From JACCWP01 sp963785115 (GTDB lineage Bacteria > Actinomycetota > Actinomycetes > Propionibacteriales > Nocardioidaceae): a stretch of DNA of 64,000 nt. Location of the stretch: the NCBI GenBank assembly GCA_963785115.1, contig CAWATY010000006.1, forward strand, positions 496,001 through 560,000. Direction: 5' to 3'. Positions 22,829-31,550 of the stretch are shown in pieces (the stretch's first letter is position 1; every line of letters starts with the position of its first letter). The notes beneath the pieces are model-generated. The model ran no database searches and was not told where the DNA came from. It was given only the letters and a program-made list of their open reading frames with translations. A program made the translations under genes and the position numbers.

Positions 22829-25465
22829 GTGCAGGGGCTGCCGCAGGGCACCGTGACGGTGCTGTTCAGCGACATCGAGGGCTCCACCCGCCTCGTCTCG
22901 ACGCTCGGCGAGCGCTGGGGTGAGGCCCTGTCCACTCAACGGGCCGCGATGCGCACGGCGTTCGACGCGCACGGCGGGCGCGAGATGGGCACCGAGGGCG
23001 ACAGCTTCTTCGTGGTGTTCGGGTCCGCGTCCGAGGCCGTGCTGGCCGCGGTCGACGGCCAGCGCGCACTGGCCGCCGAGCGGTGGCCGCTCGACAGCGA
23101 CGTCCGCGTCCGGATGGGACTCCACAGCGGCGAGCCACAGCGCCACGAGGAGGGTTACGCCGGGCTCGACGTGCACCGCGGCGCACGCATCGCGGGGACG
23201 GCCCACGGCGGGCAGGTGGTCTTGTCGGACGCCACCCGGCACCTGGTCGGCGACCTGCTGACGAGGTCGACGGACATCGCCGCACGCGACCTCGGCTGGC
23301 ACCGGTTGAAGGACCTCACCGAGCCGCTGCACCTGTTCGACCTCGTCGTCGGCGGCCTCCCGGCGGCTTTCCCGCCTCTGCGCAGCCTCGGCAGCCGGGC
23401 GGGCCTGCCGACGCCACCCACCAGCCTGGTCGGCCGGGCCGACGAGGTGCAGAGCCTGGTCGACCTGCTGCTGCGCGACGAGGTGCGGCTGGTGACCGTC
23501 GTCGGTCCCGGCGGTACCGGCAAGACCCGCCTGGGTCTCGCCGCGGCGACCCGGTTGGCGGACGCGCTCCCGGCGGTCTTCTTCGTGTCGCTCAGCGGCG
23601 CGTACGACGCGCAGGCGATGTGGTCCGGGATCGCCGACGCCGTGGCGGCCGGCCGCTCGCCCGCGGCCGTGCCGGAGGAGCAGGTGCTCGACGTGCTCGC
23701 GGGGCAGTCCGGGCTGCTGCTGCTCGACAACCTCGAGCAGATCCCCGGCGCCGACGAGGTGGTCGCCACCTTGCTGGGCCGCTGTCCCGACCTGCGGGTG
23801 CTCGCCACCTCCCGCGGCCCCTTGCACCTGGTCGCCGAGCACCAGGCCCCGTTGGCCCCGCTGACCCTGCCCCCGTCGGACGCCGACCTCGCGACCGCTG
23901 AGGCGTCGGAGGCCGTCCAGCTGTTCTGCCAGCGAGCCCGGATGGTACGACCGTCCTTCGCGCTCACCGCCGACAACGTGGCCGACGCGGTGGCGGTCTG
24001 CCGGCGCCTGGACGGCCTGCCGCTGGCGCTCGAGCTGGCGGCCGCCCGGCTGCACCTGCTCGGCCCGCGGGCGCTGCTGCGGCGCCTCGACACCGACCTG
24101 GGTTCCGGCCCCGGCGACCGGGACCGTCCGGAGCGGCAACGCACCCTGCAGCGCACCATCGCCTGGAGCCACGACCTGCTGGCACCCGAGGACCAGGTCG
24201 TCTTCCGTCGGCTCGGTGCGTTCGTGGGTGGCGTCGCGATCGGGGCCGTCGAGCAGGTGACGGGGCTCGGCGACGTGGACCCTCTCGACTCCGTCATGCG
24301 CCTCGTCGACGCCGGCCTGGTGCGGGTCGCCGACCAGCCCGACGGTGACCCGCAGCTGTCGCTGCTGCACACGGTGCGGACGTTCGCGTACGACCGGTTG
24401 CTGGCCTCTGACGAGGCCGAGCAGGTGCTCGACCGGCACCTCGCCTGGTGCGTCGAGCTGGTCGAGGCTCTGGTGACCCGGCTGCAAGGGGCGGCCCCGT
24501 TGGCCGCTATCGACGCGATCGACGGGGCGCTCCCCGACATCCGGGCCGCGCTGGGGCGGGCAATGGCACCTGGCCACCCGGAGCGGCACGACGCGGCGGC
24601 GAACCTGATGGGGCACATGAGTGTGTACTGGCACCGGTACCGGTTCGCCGACGAGTGGCGGTCGTGGAGCGAGCGACTGAGGACGGCGACGGGCGACGTG
24701 GACAGCGTCGCGCTCGTCCAGTACCTGCACGGCGCAGCCCTCGAGCAGCTGCAGGAGGGCCGTCACGAGGACGGCGCCGCGTTGCTTGAGCGCGCCCTCG
24801 GCGCCGCCCGCCGGCTGGGCGATCCGTCGCTGGAGGCGCGCAGCCTCAACAGCCTCGGGGTCGCGCTGCTCGTCGCCGGCGACCGAAAGGGTGCGCTCGC
24901 CAGCTTGCGGGCCAGCTTGGACATCGCGGTCGCGATCCACGAGACCAGCCGCGAGTCGACAGTGCTCAGCAACCTCGCGGTGCTGAGCATCGAGGAGGGT
25001 GACTACGAGGTGGGCCTTGCGCAGGCCCGTCGGGCCATCGACCTCGACCGCGCGGCCGGTGACATCTGGTCGGTGACGCTCAACGAGGTCAACCTGACGC
25101 CTGCCCTGGTGCACGTGGACGGGGCACGGGCGGCGCACGCGCACCTGGTCGACGTCGCGGCACGCGTGCCCGATGCGGGGGACACCGACCTGATGGCCGA
25201 CCTGCTCGACCAGTTCGTACACACGCTCGCGCAGCTGCGAGAGCACGGCCGGGCGGCGGAGCTCGCCGGGGCGGTGGACGTCTTCCGTGAGCGGGAGCAA
25301 CTGCGCCGTGAGCCGGTCGAAAGTCGGTTGGTCGAGCGGGCCGAGCAGCTGGCGCGCGCCGGGCTCGGCCCGGGCGGCTGGGCGGAGCACTTCGCAGCCG
25401 GGCAGCGGCTCGACCTCGCCGCGGCCCTGGCGCTTGCCACCGAGGAGCCGGCCGTCACTCCTTGA
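22829..25465 (+). CDS. class III nucleotidyl cyclase - P-loop ATPase - TPR protein
   Basis: An 878-residue cytosolic protein of a common actinobacterial architecture. Residues 8-165 are a class III adenylate/guanylate cyclase domain with metal ligands Asp15 (LFSDIEGST) and Asp58 (EGDSFF). The usual Asn of the VNxAAR motif is His here (LDVHRGARI), while the Arg is kept, so cyclase activity is plausible but not certain. A nucleotide-binding module follows with GPGGTGKTRLG near residue 227 and LLLLDNLEQ, then a helical, TPR-like C-terminus (from about 620). The GTG start is supported by GATACT 6 nt upstream. It faces away from kaiC and its 3' end overlaps the next, convergent gene by 11 bp. Confidence 0.88.
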   Translation: MQGLPQGTVTVLFSDIEGSTRLVSTLGERWGEALSTQRAAMRTAFDAHGGREMGTEGDSFFVVFGSASEAVLAAVDGQRALAAERWPLDSDVRVRMGLHSGEPQRHEEGYAGLDVHRGARIAGTAHGGQVVLSDATRHLVGDLLTRSTDIAARDLGWHRLKDLTEPLHLFDLVVGGLPAAFPPLRSLGSRAGLPTPPTSLVGRADEVQSLVDLLLRDEVRLVTVVGPGGTGKTRLGLAAATRLADALPAVFFVSLSGAYDAQAMWSGIADAVAAGRSPAAVPEEQVLDVLAGQSGLLLLDNLEQIPGADEVVATLLGRCPDLRVLATSRGPLHLVAEHQAPLAPLTLPPSDADLATAEASEAVQLFCQRARMVRPSFALTADNVADAVAVCRRLDGLPLALELAAARLHLLGPRALLRRLDTDLGSGPGDRDRPERQRTLQRTIAWSHDLLAPEDQVVFRRLGAFVGGVAIGAVEQVTGLGDVDPLDSVMRLVDAGLVRVADQPDGDPQLSLLHTVRTFAYDRLLASDEAEQVLDRHLAWCVELVEALVTRLQGAAPLAAIDAIDGALPDIRAALGRAMAPGHPERHDAAANLMGHMSVYWHRYRFADEWRSWSERLRTATGDVDSVALVQYLHGAALEQLQEGRHEDGAALLERALGAARRLGDPSLEARSLNSLGVALLVAGDRKGALASLRASLDIAVAIHETSRESTVLSNLAVLSIEEGDYEVGLAQARRAIDLDRAAGDIWSVTLNEVNLTPALVHVDGARAAHAHLVDVAARVPDAGDTDLMADLLDQFVHTLAQLREHGRAAELAGAVDVFREREQLRREPVESRLVERAEQLARAGLGPGGWAEHFAAGQRLDLAAALALATEEPAVTP

Positions 25466-26771
25466 CCGAGGGCCCTGCCGCCGGCCCGAGGTCGAACTGG
25501 TGTCGCACCTGCGCGAGCGGACCCGGTCGACCCAGGACGAAGCCCTGGCCGTAGCGCATCCCCAGCTCCCGCACGGTGGCCAGGTCGGCGCGGGTCTCGA
25601 TCCCCTCGGCGACCGTGTCGGCGCCGATCTCCTGGGCGAACTGCACGAGCGCGGTGCCCAGGGCGCGACGCACCGGGTCGGCGTCGATGCCGATCGTGAG
25701 GCCCCGGTCGAGCTTCAGCACGTCGGGCTCCAGCTGCAGGATGTGGTGCAGGCTGGCGAAGCCGGCGCCGGTGTCGTCGACGGCGAGCGCCACCCCCGCG
25801 CGGCGCAGCGGGAGCAATCCCTCGCGCAGCGCGCGGTAGTCGCCGACCTGGTCGTGCTCGGTCACTTCAAGCACGACCTGCACGCCGGCACCGAGGATCA
25901 TGGCCTGCACGTCGGGGTGGACGGCGGCGCTCGGGCTGGTGTTGATGCCCAGCGAGACCCCCGCAGGAACGTCGCCGGCCTGGGACACGATGATCTCGAC
26001 GGCCGCCGCCTCGAGCTCGACTCCGAGCCCAAGACCATGAGCCTCGATGAACCACTCGTCGGGCGGTCGCGAGTCGTGGTCGGTGAACCGGGCCAGTGCC
26101 TCGACCCCGGTGAGGCGCCCGGTCCGCAGGTCGACCACGGGCTGGTAGGCGACCTTGATCGCGCGGTCGGCCAGCAGCTGCTCGATCCGCTCGTGGGCCC
26201 GGGCGTTGGTGAGGATCTCTGGCTGCAGCACGTTGGCCATGAACGTGGACGTGGCCGGGCTGGTGGGATTGCGCAGCTCGCCGTCGAGCAGGGCGTTGGT
26301 GATCCTGGCCAGGTCGCCGGCCGCGGCGACGACCGTCGAGATGAACTCGGCCAGCCGTCCCAGGTCCCGGACGGCGTCGTCGTCGAACGCGTGGGTCCCC
26401 GTGGCGGACAGGGTCAGGACGCCAACCGGTTGCGCACCGCGCCACAGCGGTACGCAGGCCAACGACCCGATGGGGAATCGGTCGCTGACGGAGTGGTCGA
26501 CCCGGGCGTCGGCGCGTACGTCGGGCGACGTCAGGGTCGCGCGGTCGCGCATGGCCAGCCCGGACAGCGACCGTGCGGCGAGCACCTGTATCCCGACCGC
26601 CCCCTCGAGCGAGCCGGCGGCGCACACACAGGTGACGTGGTCGGGCGGCCCGGCGATCTGCACCGCCGCACCCTCGGCGGCCGGGACCAGGACCAACGCC
26701 TGGTCGACGACGCGGGTCATCAGCGTCATCGGGTCGGCGTTCGCCCGGATCGCTTCCAGCAGCCTTGGCAT
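25455..26771 (-). CDS. GAF-EAL cyclic-di-GMP phosphodiesterase
   Basis: A 438-residue cytosolic protein. Residues about 10-165 are a GAF sensor domain (with SLACVPLWRGAQPVGVLTLS). Residues 195-425 are an EAL domain with VEALARF, VLEVTEHDQ, AVDDTGAGFASL and KLDRGLTIGID. The EAL, DDxG and downstream Glu signatures are present, so hydrolysis of c-di-GMP is likely. No GGDEF domain is present. The ATG has a GGAGGAG site. It converges on the cyclase gene and belongs to the same cluster of nucleotide-signalling genes as the kai operon, with its own start signal. Confidence 0.9.
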   Translation of the reverse strand: MPRLLEAIRANADPMTLMTRVVDQALVLVPAAEGAAVQIAGPPDHVTCVCAAGSLEGAVGIQVLAARSLSGLAMRDRATLTSPDVRADARVDHSVSDRFPIGSLACVPLWRGAQPVGVLTLSATGTHAFDDDAVRDLGRLAEFISTVVAAAGDLARITNALLDGELRNPTSPATSTFMANVLQPEILTNARAHERIEQLLADRAIKVAYQPVVDLRTGRLTGVEALARFTDHDSRPPDEWFIEAHGLGLGVELEAAAVEIIVSQAGDVPAGVSLGINTSPSAAVHPDVQAMILGAGVQVVLEVTEHDQVGDYRALREGLLPLRRAGVALAVDDTGAGFASLHHILQLEPDVLKLDRGLTIGIDADPVRRALGTALVQFAQEIGADTVAEGIETRADLATVRELGMRYGQGFVLGRPGPLAQVRHQFDLGPAAGPSVKE

Positions 26772-26869
26772 CCGCTCCTCCGTGCCTCGACCGAGCCCCA
26801 GCCTGCCAGGACGGCCGGTGCCTCAGGGTCGGATTCGCGGGGCTGGCGCGACCGGCTGCGCCCCCGACG

Positions 26870-27370
26870 TCAGGCGATGACCGCGTCGATCGCCTTCTTC
26901 AGCGCGCTCGGCTGCGCGGGGGAGGTGGGCGCGGTCTTCTTCCGCTCGACCATCTCGGCTCCGATCTCGGCGAGCTTCTTGCGCCCGAGGCCGGCCCGCA
27001 CCTGCGGGAACCAGTCCTCCTCCTCCTCGTCCATGTGGTGCTTCACGTTCTCGATCAGCACCGTCATCTTGGCGTCGAAGCGCTCGTTGGACGGGCTCAT
27101 CGCGGCGAGCTCGGCGGTGAGGACGTCGGCGACGTGGTGCTCCTCGTACGACTCGAGCACGTCGTCCTCGAGGTCGGGCAGCAGCTCACGGGTCTGCGGG
27201 TACATCACCTCGTTCTCGATGTAGGTGTGCACCGTCAGTGCCTCGATGATGCGGCGGGCCAGGTCGGACTTCTCCTTGTATGCGTTCTCCCCGGCGTCCT
27301 GGTAGGCGCGGAACAGGCGGCGGATCTGCTTGTGGTCGTCCTTCAGGACGACGATCGCGTCGTTCGACAT
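26870..27370 (-). CDS. hemerythrin HHE-domain protein
   Basis: A 166-residue four-helix protein. Putative di-iron ligands are His13 (KDDHKQ), His48 with the nearby Glu (VHTYIENEVM), the pair in YEEHHVADV, and the paired His in NVKHHMDEEEE. Hemerythrin-like proteins bind oxygen or participate in iron and nitrosative stress responses. A basic C-terminal tail (VERKKTAP, then ALKKAIDAVIA) follows the domain. It lies 98 bp upstream of the GAF-EAL gene on the same strand, so a shared transcript is possible. Confidence 0.9.
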   Translation of the reverse strand: MSNDAIVVLKDDHKQIRRLFRAYQDAGENAYKEKSDLARRIIEALTVHTYIENEVMYPQTRELLPDLEDDVLESYEEHHVADVLTAELAAMSPSNERFDAKMTVLIENVKHHMDEEEEDWFPQVRAGLGRKKLAEIGAEMVERKKTAPTSPAQPSALKKAIDAVIA

Positions 27371-27430
27371 GGCGCGCCTGTACCCCGCGGGTCGCGGTTC
27401 ACGCGGCCGGACCGCGGACTGGGTCGGGCG

Positions 27431-28006
27431 TCACACCGGCCTTGGCGCGCCGGTCAGCGGCCAGGTCGCGACCGTCTCGTGCCGCGAGCGCTGCCCGGGC
27501 CCGGCTCCCAGGTGCGACCGCACCAGGACGATCGCGGCGGCGGTCCACTCCGGCCCCTCGTACCCGGCCAGCCGCTCGACGAGCAGCGTCAGGTCGGTCG
27601 GCTGCCTCGCCCGGGCCAGCGTGAGGTGGGGCCGGAAGCGCGCCGGCACCTCGATGCCCTCCCGACCCGCTGCCGCGCCCACCGCGGCGGCCAGCCGACG
27701 CAGCGCCTGTACGTCCCCGGTGACCCCCGCCCACAGCACTCGGCCCTGCCGGCGGGAGCCGAACCGGCCGGCGCCGACGACGCGCAGCGGCATGGCGGGG
27801 TGGCGCCCGGCGGCGCGGGCCAGCCGGCCCGCCAGCCGGTCGGCCCGCCGTTCGTCCACCTCGCCGAGGAAGGCCAGGGTCAGGTGCCACTGCTCGGGCA
27901 GTGACCAGGTCAGCCGCTCGGTCGTCTCGGCCCGGAGGTCGTCGACCGCGCTGGCCAGGTGCTGCAGCGCCGACGCCGGCGGCGTGATCGCGACGAACAG
28001 GCGCAC
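27431..28006 (-). CDS. thpR: RNA 2',3'-cyclic phosphodiesterase
   Basis: A 191-residue 2H phosphoesterase. Both catalytic HxT motifs are present: HLTLAFLG near residue 41 and HLTLARAR near residue 127. The family opens 2',3'-cyclic phosphate ends of RNA and was once called 2'-5' RNA ligase. The GTG start at 28006 is preferred over a longer frame because GATACT lies 6 nt upstream, the pattern of leaderless genes here. Confidence 0.9.
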   Translation of the reverse strand: MRLFVAITPPASALQHLASAVDDLRAETTERLTWSLPEQWHLTLAFLGEVDERRADRLAGRLARAAGRHPAMPLRVVGAGRFGSRRQGRVLWAGVTGDVQALRRLAAAVGAAAGREGIEVPARFRPHLTLARARQPTDLTLLVERLAGYEGPEWTAAAIVLVRSHLGAGPGQRSRHETVATWPLTGAPRPV

Positions 28007-28012
28007 CCCCCG

Positions 28013-28018
28013 AGTATC
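28013..28018 (-). promoter_or_regulatory. -10 box (GATACT) of a leaderless thpR promoter
   Basis: On the minus strand GATACT is followed by CGGGGG and then the GTG start. The same GATACT plus 6 nt arrangement occurs before the cyclase gene at 22829. Confidence 0.45.
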
Positions 28019-28093
28019 GGGGCACCCGTTGCGCACCTACCCCGCCGACGATTGGCTGGGCAGACCCCCACACTCCGTCCCGGCGAGGTCGCC

Positions 28094-30787
28094 ATGACGA
28101 TGATCCGTTCCCTGCTGATCGGCCTGGTGTGTCTGCTGCTGGTGGCGCCGGTGGCCGTCCCCGTCGCCGGCTCTGCGACAGCGGCCCGACCGGGAGGCCC
28201 GGCAAGCGGCTCCCGACCGGAGGGGCAGGCACCGCCGTGCCCGCCGGCTCCGGCCGACGCCTGGCGGCTCGGCACCGGCAGCGCGGCCGCGGCGGCTGCG
28301 GCCCCCGCCTACGTCGGCAACGGCTACGTCGGCACCCGCGTGCCTTCCCGCGGACACGGCTTCGTCAGCGCGCCGGTGGCCGCCGAGACGCACGTCGCCG
28401 GGGTGTGGGCCGATGTGCCCGACACCGACCATGGCGGCACGTTCGAGCAGGGCGGGGTCAACCTGCCGGGCTGGACCCGGCTCGACCTGCGCGTCGGCGG
28501 CGAGAGCTGGTTCGGCGGTGGGCAGGTGCGCTGCTACCACCAGCAGCTGGACCTGCGTCGGGGCATGGTCACGACGACGGGCAGCTGGCGCAGCGGGGAC
28601 GGACGCGTGACCGACGTGCGCTACCAGGTGGTTCTCGACCGGCGACGGGCCCGGGTCGGGCTGGTCCGGCTCACGGTCACGCCGCACTGGTCCGGCCGCA
28701 TCGGCGTCACCGACCGGCTCGGCGAGGGCCTCGGGTACACCGATGGCCTGGCACCCGTGCACGCCGAGGCCGCGGCAGCCGACGGAGCGGCGGAGCTGGT
28801 CGTCCGCACCGACGGGACCGACCAGCGGGTCGCGTACGCCGACCGGCTGCTGGTTCCGGACCGGGCGTCGGTCACGGGCACCGCCGGCTCCGGCAGGACC
28901 ACGCTGCGGGCCGGCTTCCGGGTCCGGGCGGGCCGGACGTACACCGTCGCCAAGGTGGTGGGCTTCGCGACGTCGGCCGACAGCGACGCTCCGCGGAAGA
29001 CGGCCGAGCGCGCCGCCCGCACGGCCGCCCGGACCGGTGCCGCAGGCGTCGTGGCGGAGAGTGCCAAAGCGTGGCGCGACCTGTGGCGCAGCGACATCCG
29101 GGTCGCGGGCCAGCCCGACCTGCAGCGCCGGATCCGCGCGGCGATGTTCTACCTGCTGGCGAGCAGTCGGCAGGGCGTCGACTGGAGCATCAGCCCGGTC
29201 GGGCTGTCCAGCTACGGCTACAACGACCACGTCTTCTGGGACGCCGAGACGTGGATGTACCCGTCACTGCTCGCCCAGCACCCCGGGGTTGCGTCCACCG
29301 TCGTCGACTACCGCTACCGCACGCGCGACGGTGCCCGGCGCAACGCCCGGGAGACGGGCTACTCCGGGCTGCGCTACGCATGGGAGAGCGCGCTGACCGG
29401 TGACGAGGTCACCCCGACATGGGCCGAGACCCGCGAGCTGGAGCAGCACGTCACCGCCGACGTCGCGCTCGGCCAGTGGCAGTACTACCTGGCTACGGGC
29501 GACCGGCGCTGGCTGCGCGAACGGGGCTGGCCGGTGCTGCGCGGCGCCGCGCAGTTCTGGGCCGGCCGGGCGGAGCCCAACGGCGACGGCACGTACTCCA
29601 TCACCGACATCGAGGGTCCGGACGAGCACAACTGGCCGGTGGACGACTCGGTGTACACCAACGTGGGTGCGGCGACGACGTTGCGGATCGCCTCGCGGGC
29701 CGCGCGCCTGATCGGTGCGGAGGCACCGGCGCGTTGGCGAGCGGTGGCGGACGGTCTCCGGGTGCTCGCCCCACGGGCGATCGACGGGTTCCCCGCGGTG
29801 CGACCCGAGTACGTCGGCTATGACGGCGAGACCGTCAAGCAGGCCGACGCCGTGCTGCTCACCTACCCGTGGGAGCACCGGCAGCCGGACGAGGTCGACC
29901 GATCGACCCTGGAGTACTACGTGCCGCGGTACGACGTTGACGGACCGGCGATGACCGACTCGGTCAACGCGGTCGTCGCCAGCCAGCTCGGCGTGCCCGG
30001 CTGCTCGTCGTGGACCTATACCCAGCGCAGCCTGCTGCCGTTCGTCCGCGGCCCGTACGAGCAGTTCACCGAGGCCCGCGGCGGCCAGGGCGTCTTCACC
30101 TTCCACACCGGTGAGGGCGGGTTCCTGCAGGCGTTCCTGTACGGGTACACCGGGCTGCGGTGGCGGCCCGACCGGGTGTGGCTGGACCCGTCGCTGACCC
30201 GGCAGCTCGCCGGCGGCCTGACGGTCACCGACCTGCATTGGCACGGACGGACGTTCACCGTCCGGGTCGGGCCGCGGACGACGCACGTCCGGCTGGAGTC
30301 CGGCGCGCCGATGCCTATCGCGTCCCCGTCGGGCACCCAGACGGTGAGCACCTCGACACCGGTCACGCTGCCCACCCGACGCCCTGATCAGCGACCGACG
30401 AGCAACGTGGCCCGTTGCCGGCCGGCCTCCGCGACGGCGGCGGACATCAGCTACCTGCCTGGCGCGGCGGTCGACGGGCGTGCGGTGACTGGGTGGTCGC
30501 TGCCGGAGGACAACGCCGAGCGGCAGACGCTCACCGTGGACCTCGAGCGCGAGCGGACGATTCGCGCGGCGGAGTTCGACTGGCTGCGCGTGCCGCACAC
30601 CGGCTACCGACTCCAGGTACGCCGTGGCGGCGACTGGCTGACGGTGCTCCGGGTGGGCGATCAGGCGGGGTCACAGGTGCGCCGAGAGGTCGACCCGGTG
30701 CAGACCACGCAGGTCCGACTGGTGCTGCCGCGCAGCCGCATCGGTGGGTTGCCTCCGATCCTCGGCGAGCTGGCCGTTCTGCGCTGA
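28094..30787 (+). CDS. secreted GH65-like hydrolase (acid trehalase type) with C-terminal discoidin-like domain
   Basis: An 897-residue exported enzyme with a clear signal peptide (IRSLLIGLVCLLLVAPVAVP, cleavage near residue 30). The barrel domain contains YNDHVFWDAETWMYPSLL and the catalytic-acid loop DIEGPDEHNWPVDDSVYTN, resembling acid trehalases of the GH65/ATH1 group. The last about 130 residues form a beta-sandwich like F5/8 type C carbohydrate-binding domains. It probably hydrolyses trehalose or a related alpha-glucoside outside the cell. The GPDE Glu is conserved with the cytosolic GH65 enzyme at 5032, but the two share little else. A GGCGAGG site precedes the ATG. Confidence 0.85.
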   Translation: MTMIRSLLIGLVCLLLVAPVAVPVAGSATAARPGGPASGSRPEGQAPPCPPAPADAWRLGTGSAAAAAAAPAYVGNGYVGTRVPSRGHGFVSAPVAAETHVAGVWADVPDTDHGGTFEQGGVNLPGWTRLDLRVGGESWFGGGQVRCYHQQLDLRRGMVTTTGSWRSGDGRVTDVRYQVVLDRRRARVGLVRLTVTPHWSGRIGVTDRLGEGLGYTDGLAPVHAEAAAADGAAELVVRTDGTDQRVAYADRLLVPDRASVTGTAGSGRTTLRAGFRVRAGRTYTVAKVVGFATSADSDAPRKTAERAARTAARTGAAGVVAESAKAWRDLWRSDIRVAGQPDLQRRIRAAMFYLLASSRQGVDWSISPVGLSSYGYNDHVFWDAETWMYPSLLAQHPGVASTVVDYRYRTRDGARRNARETGYSGLRYAWESALTGDEVTPTWAETRELEQHVTADVALGQWQYYLATGDRRWLRERGWPVLRGAAQFWAGRAEPNGDGTYSITDIEGPDEHNWPVDDSVYTNVGAATTLRIASRAARLIGAEAPARWRAVADGLRVLAPRAIDGFPAVRPEYVGYDGETVKQADAVLLTYPWEHRQPDEVDRSTLEYYVPRYDVDGPAMTDSVNAVVASQLGVPGCSSWTYTQRSLLPFVRGPYEQFTEARGGQGVFTFHTGEGGFLQAFLYGYTGLRWRPDRVWLDPSLTRQLAGGLTVTDLHWHGRTFTVRVGPRTTHVRLESGAPMPIASPSGTQTVSTSTPVTLPTRRPDQRPTSNVARCRPASATAADISYLPGAAVDGRAVTGWSLPEDNAERQTLTVDLERERTIRAAEFDWLRVPHTGYRLQVRRGGDWLTVLRVGDQAGSQVRREVDPVQTTQVRLVLPRSRIGGLPPILGELAVLR

Positions 30788-30852
30788 CCTCGGCCCGCTC
30801 GACCGTCCGACCACCAGGGAAGACGGGACACGGCGACGAAACCCCGGGCGGG

Positions 30853-30858
30853 GACAAT
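30853..30858 (+). promoter_or_regulatory. -10 box (GACAAT) of a leaderless promoter
   Basis: GACAAT is followed by 6 nt and then the ATG of the ACT-domain gene. Confidence 0.4.
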
Positions 30859-30864
30859 GGCGTC

Positions 30865-31524
30865 ATGGCCTTCCTGCTCCGGGTGGAGCTCCCCGACGTG
30901 CCCGGGTCGCTGGGCGCGGTCGCGTCGGCGCTCGGTACGGCCGGCGCCGACATCCACGCGATCGAGATCGTCGAGCACAGGTCGTCCGGGACGGCGGTCG
31001 ACGACGTGCTGCTCGAGCTCCCGGCCCACGTGCTGCCCGACTCGCTGGTCAGCTCCTGCCAGCGGCTGGACGGCGTACGGGTGCTGTGGATCTCGCGGTA
31101 CACCGCCGGAGCCAGCCTGCGGATGGACCTCGAGGCGGTCGAGACGATGTCCGAGCAGCCGGCGGCGGCGCTCGCCCGGCTGGTGCGGGTGCTGCCGGAG
31201 ACGTTCCGCTGCGACTGGGCGCTCGCCGTCCGGATCGACCCCGGTGACGACATCGACGACCCGGGCACGGCCACGCTGCTGCACGCCACCCGCAGCGCGC
31301 CGGACCTGCCCGTCGACGTGCGCGAGTGGACCGCCGACCCCAAGAGCGCCCGCAGGCTGCCCGCCCACCCGGCCTGGGACGGCACCGTGCTGGCCGCAGC
31401 CCCCGCCGGTTCGGACGTCGTCGTGCTCGGCAGGCGCGGCGGTCCGGACGTCCTCGACTCCGAGCTCGCCCGCTTCGGCCACCTGTGCGCCCTCGCCGCC
31501 ACCATCGGCGCCGCCGCCCGCTGA
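30865..31524 (+). CDS. ACT-domain protein
   Basis: A 219-residue cytosolic protein. The first 75 residues are an ACT domain (LLRVELPDVPGSLGAVASAL, then GADIHAIEIVEH), a fold that usually binds amino acids. The remaining part (about 85-219) has a GAF-like alternation of strands and helices but no catalytic motif that I recognise. It may be an amino-acid sensor. The ATG is placed by GACAAT 6 nt upstream. The esterase gene follows after 26 nt on the same strand. Confidence 0.75.
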   Translation: MAFLLRVELPDVPGSLGAVASALGTAGADIHAIEIVEHRSSGTAVDDVLLELPAHVLPDSLVSSCQRLDGVRVLWISRYTAGASLRMDLEAVETMSEQPAAALARLVRVLPETFRCDWALAVRIDPGDDIDDPGTATLLHATRSAPDLPVDVREWTADPKSARRLPAHPAWDGTVLAAAPAGSDVVVLGRRGGPDVLDSELARFGHLCALAATIGAAAR

Positions 31525-31550
31525 CGGCCGGCGCCGGGGCACGGCAGGGT

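Noticed and set aside
22583..25390. Open frame of 935 codons on the minus strand opposite the cyclase gene
   Set aside because: It is the antisense shadow of a high-GC gene: composition is dominated by Arg, Gly, Gln and His with no domain, and the plus strand has clear cyclase and ATPase motifs.
25287..27224. 645-codon plus-strand frame across the GAF-EAL gene
   Set aside because: No recognisable domain, no start signal; the minus strand codes for GAF and EAL motifs.
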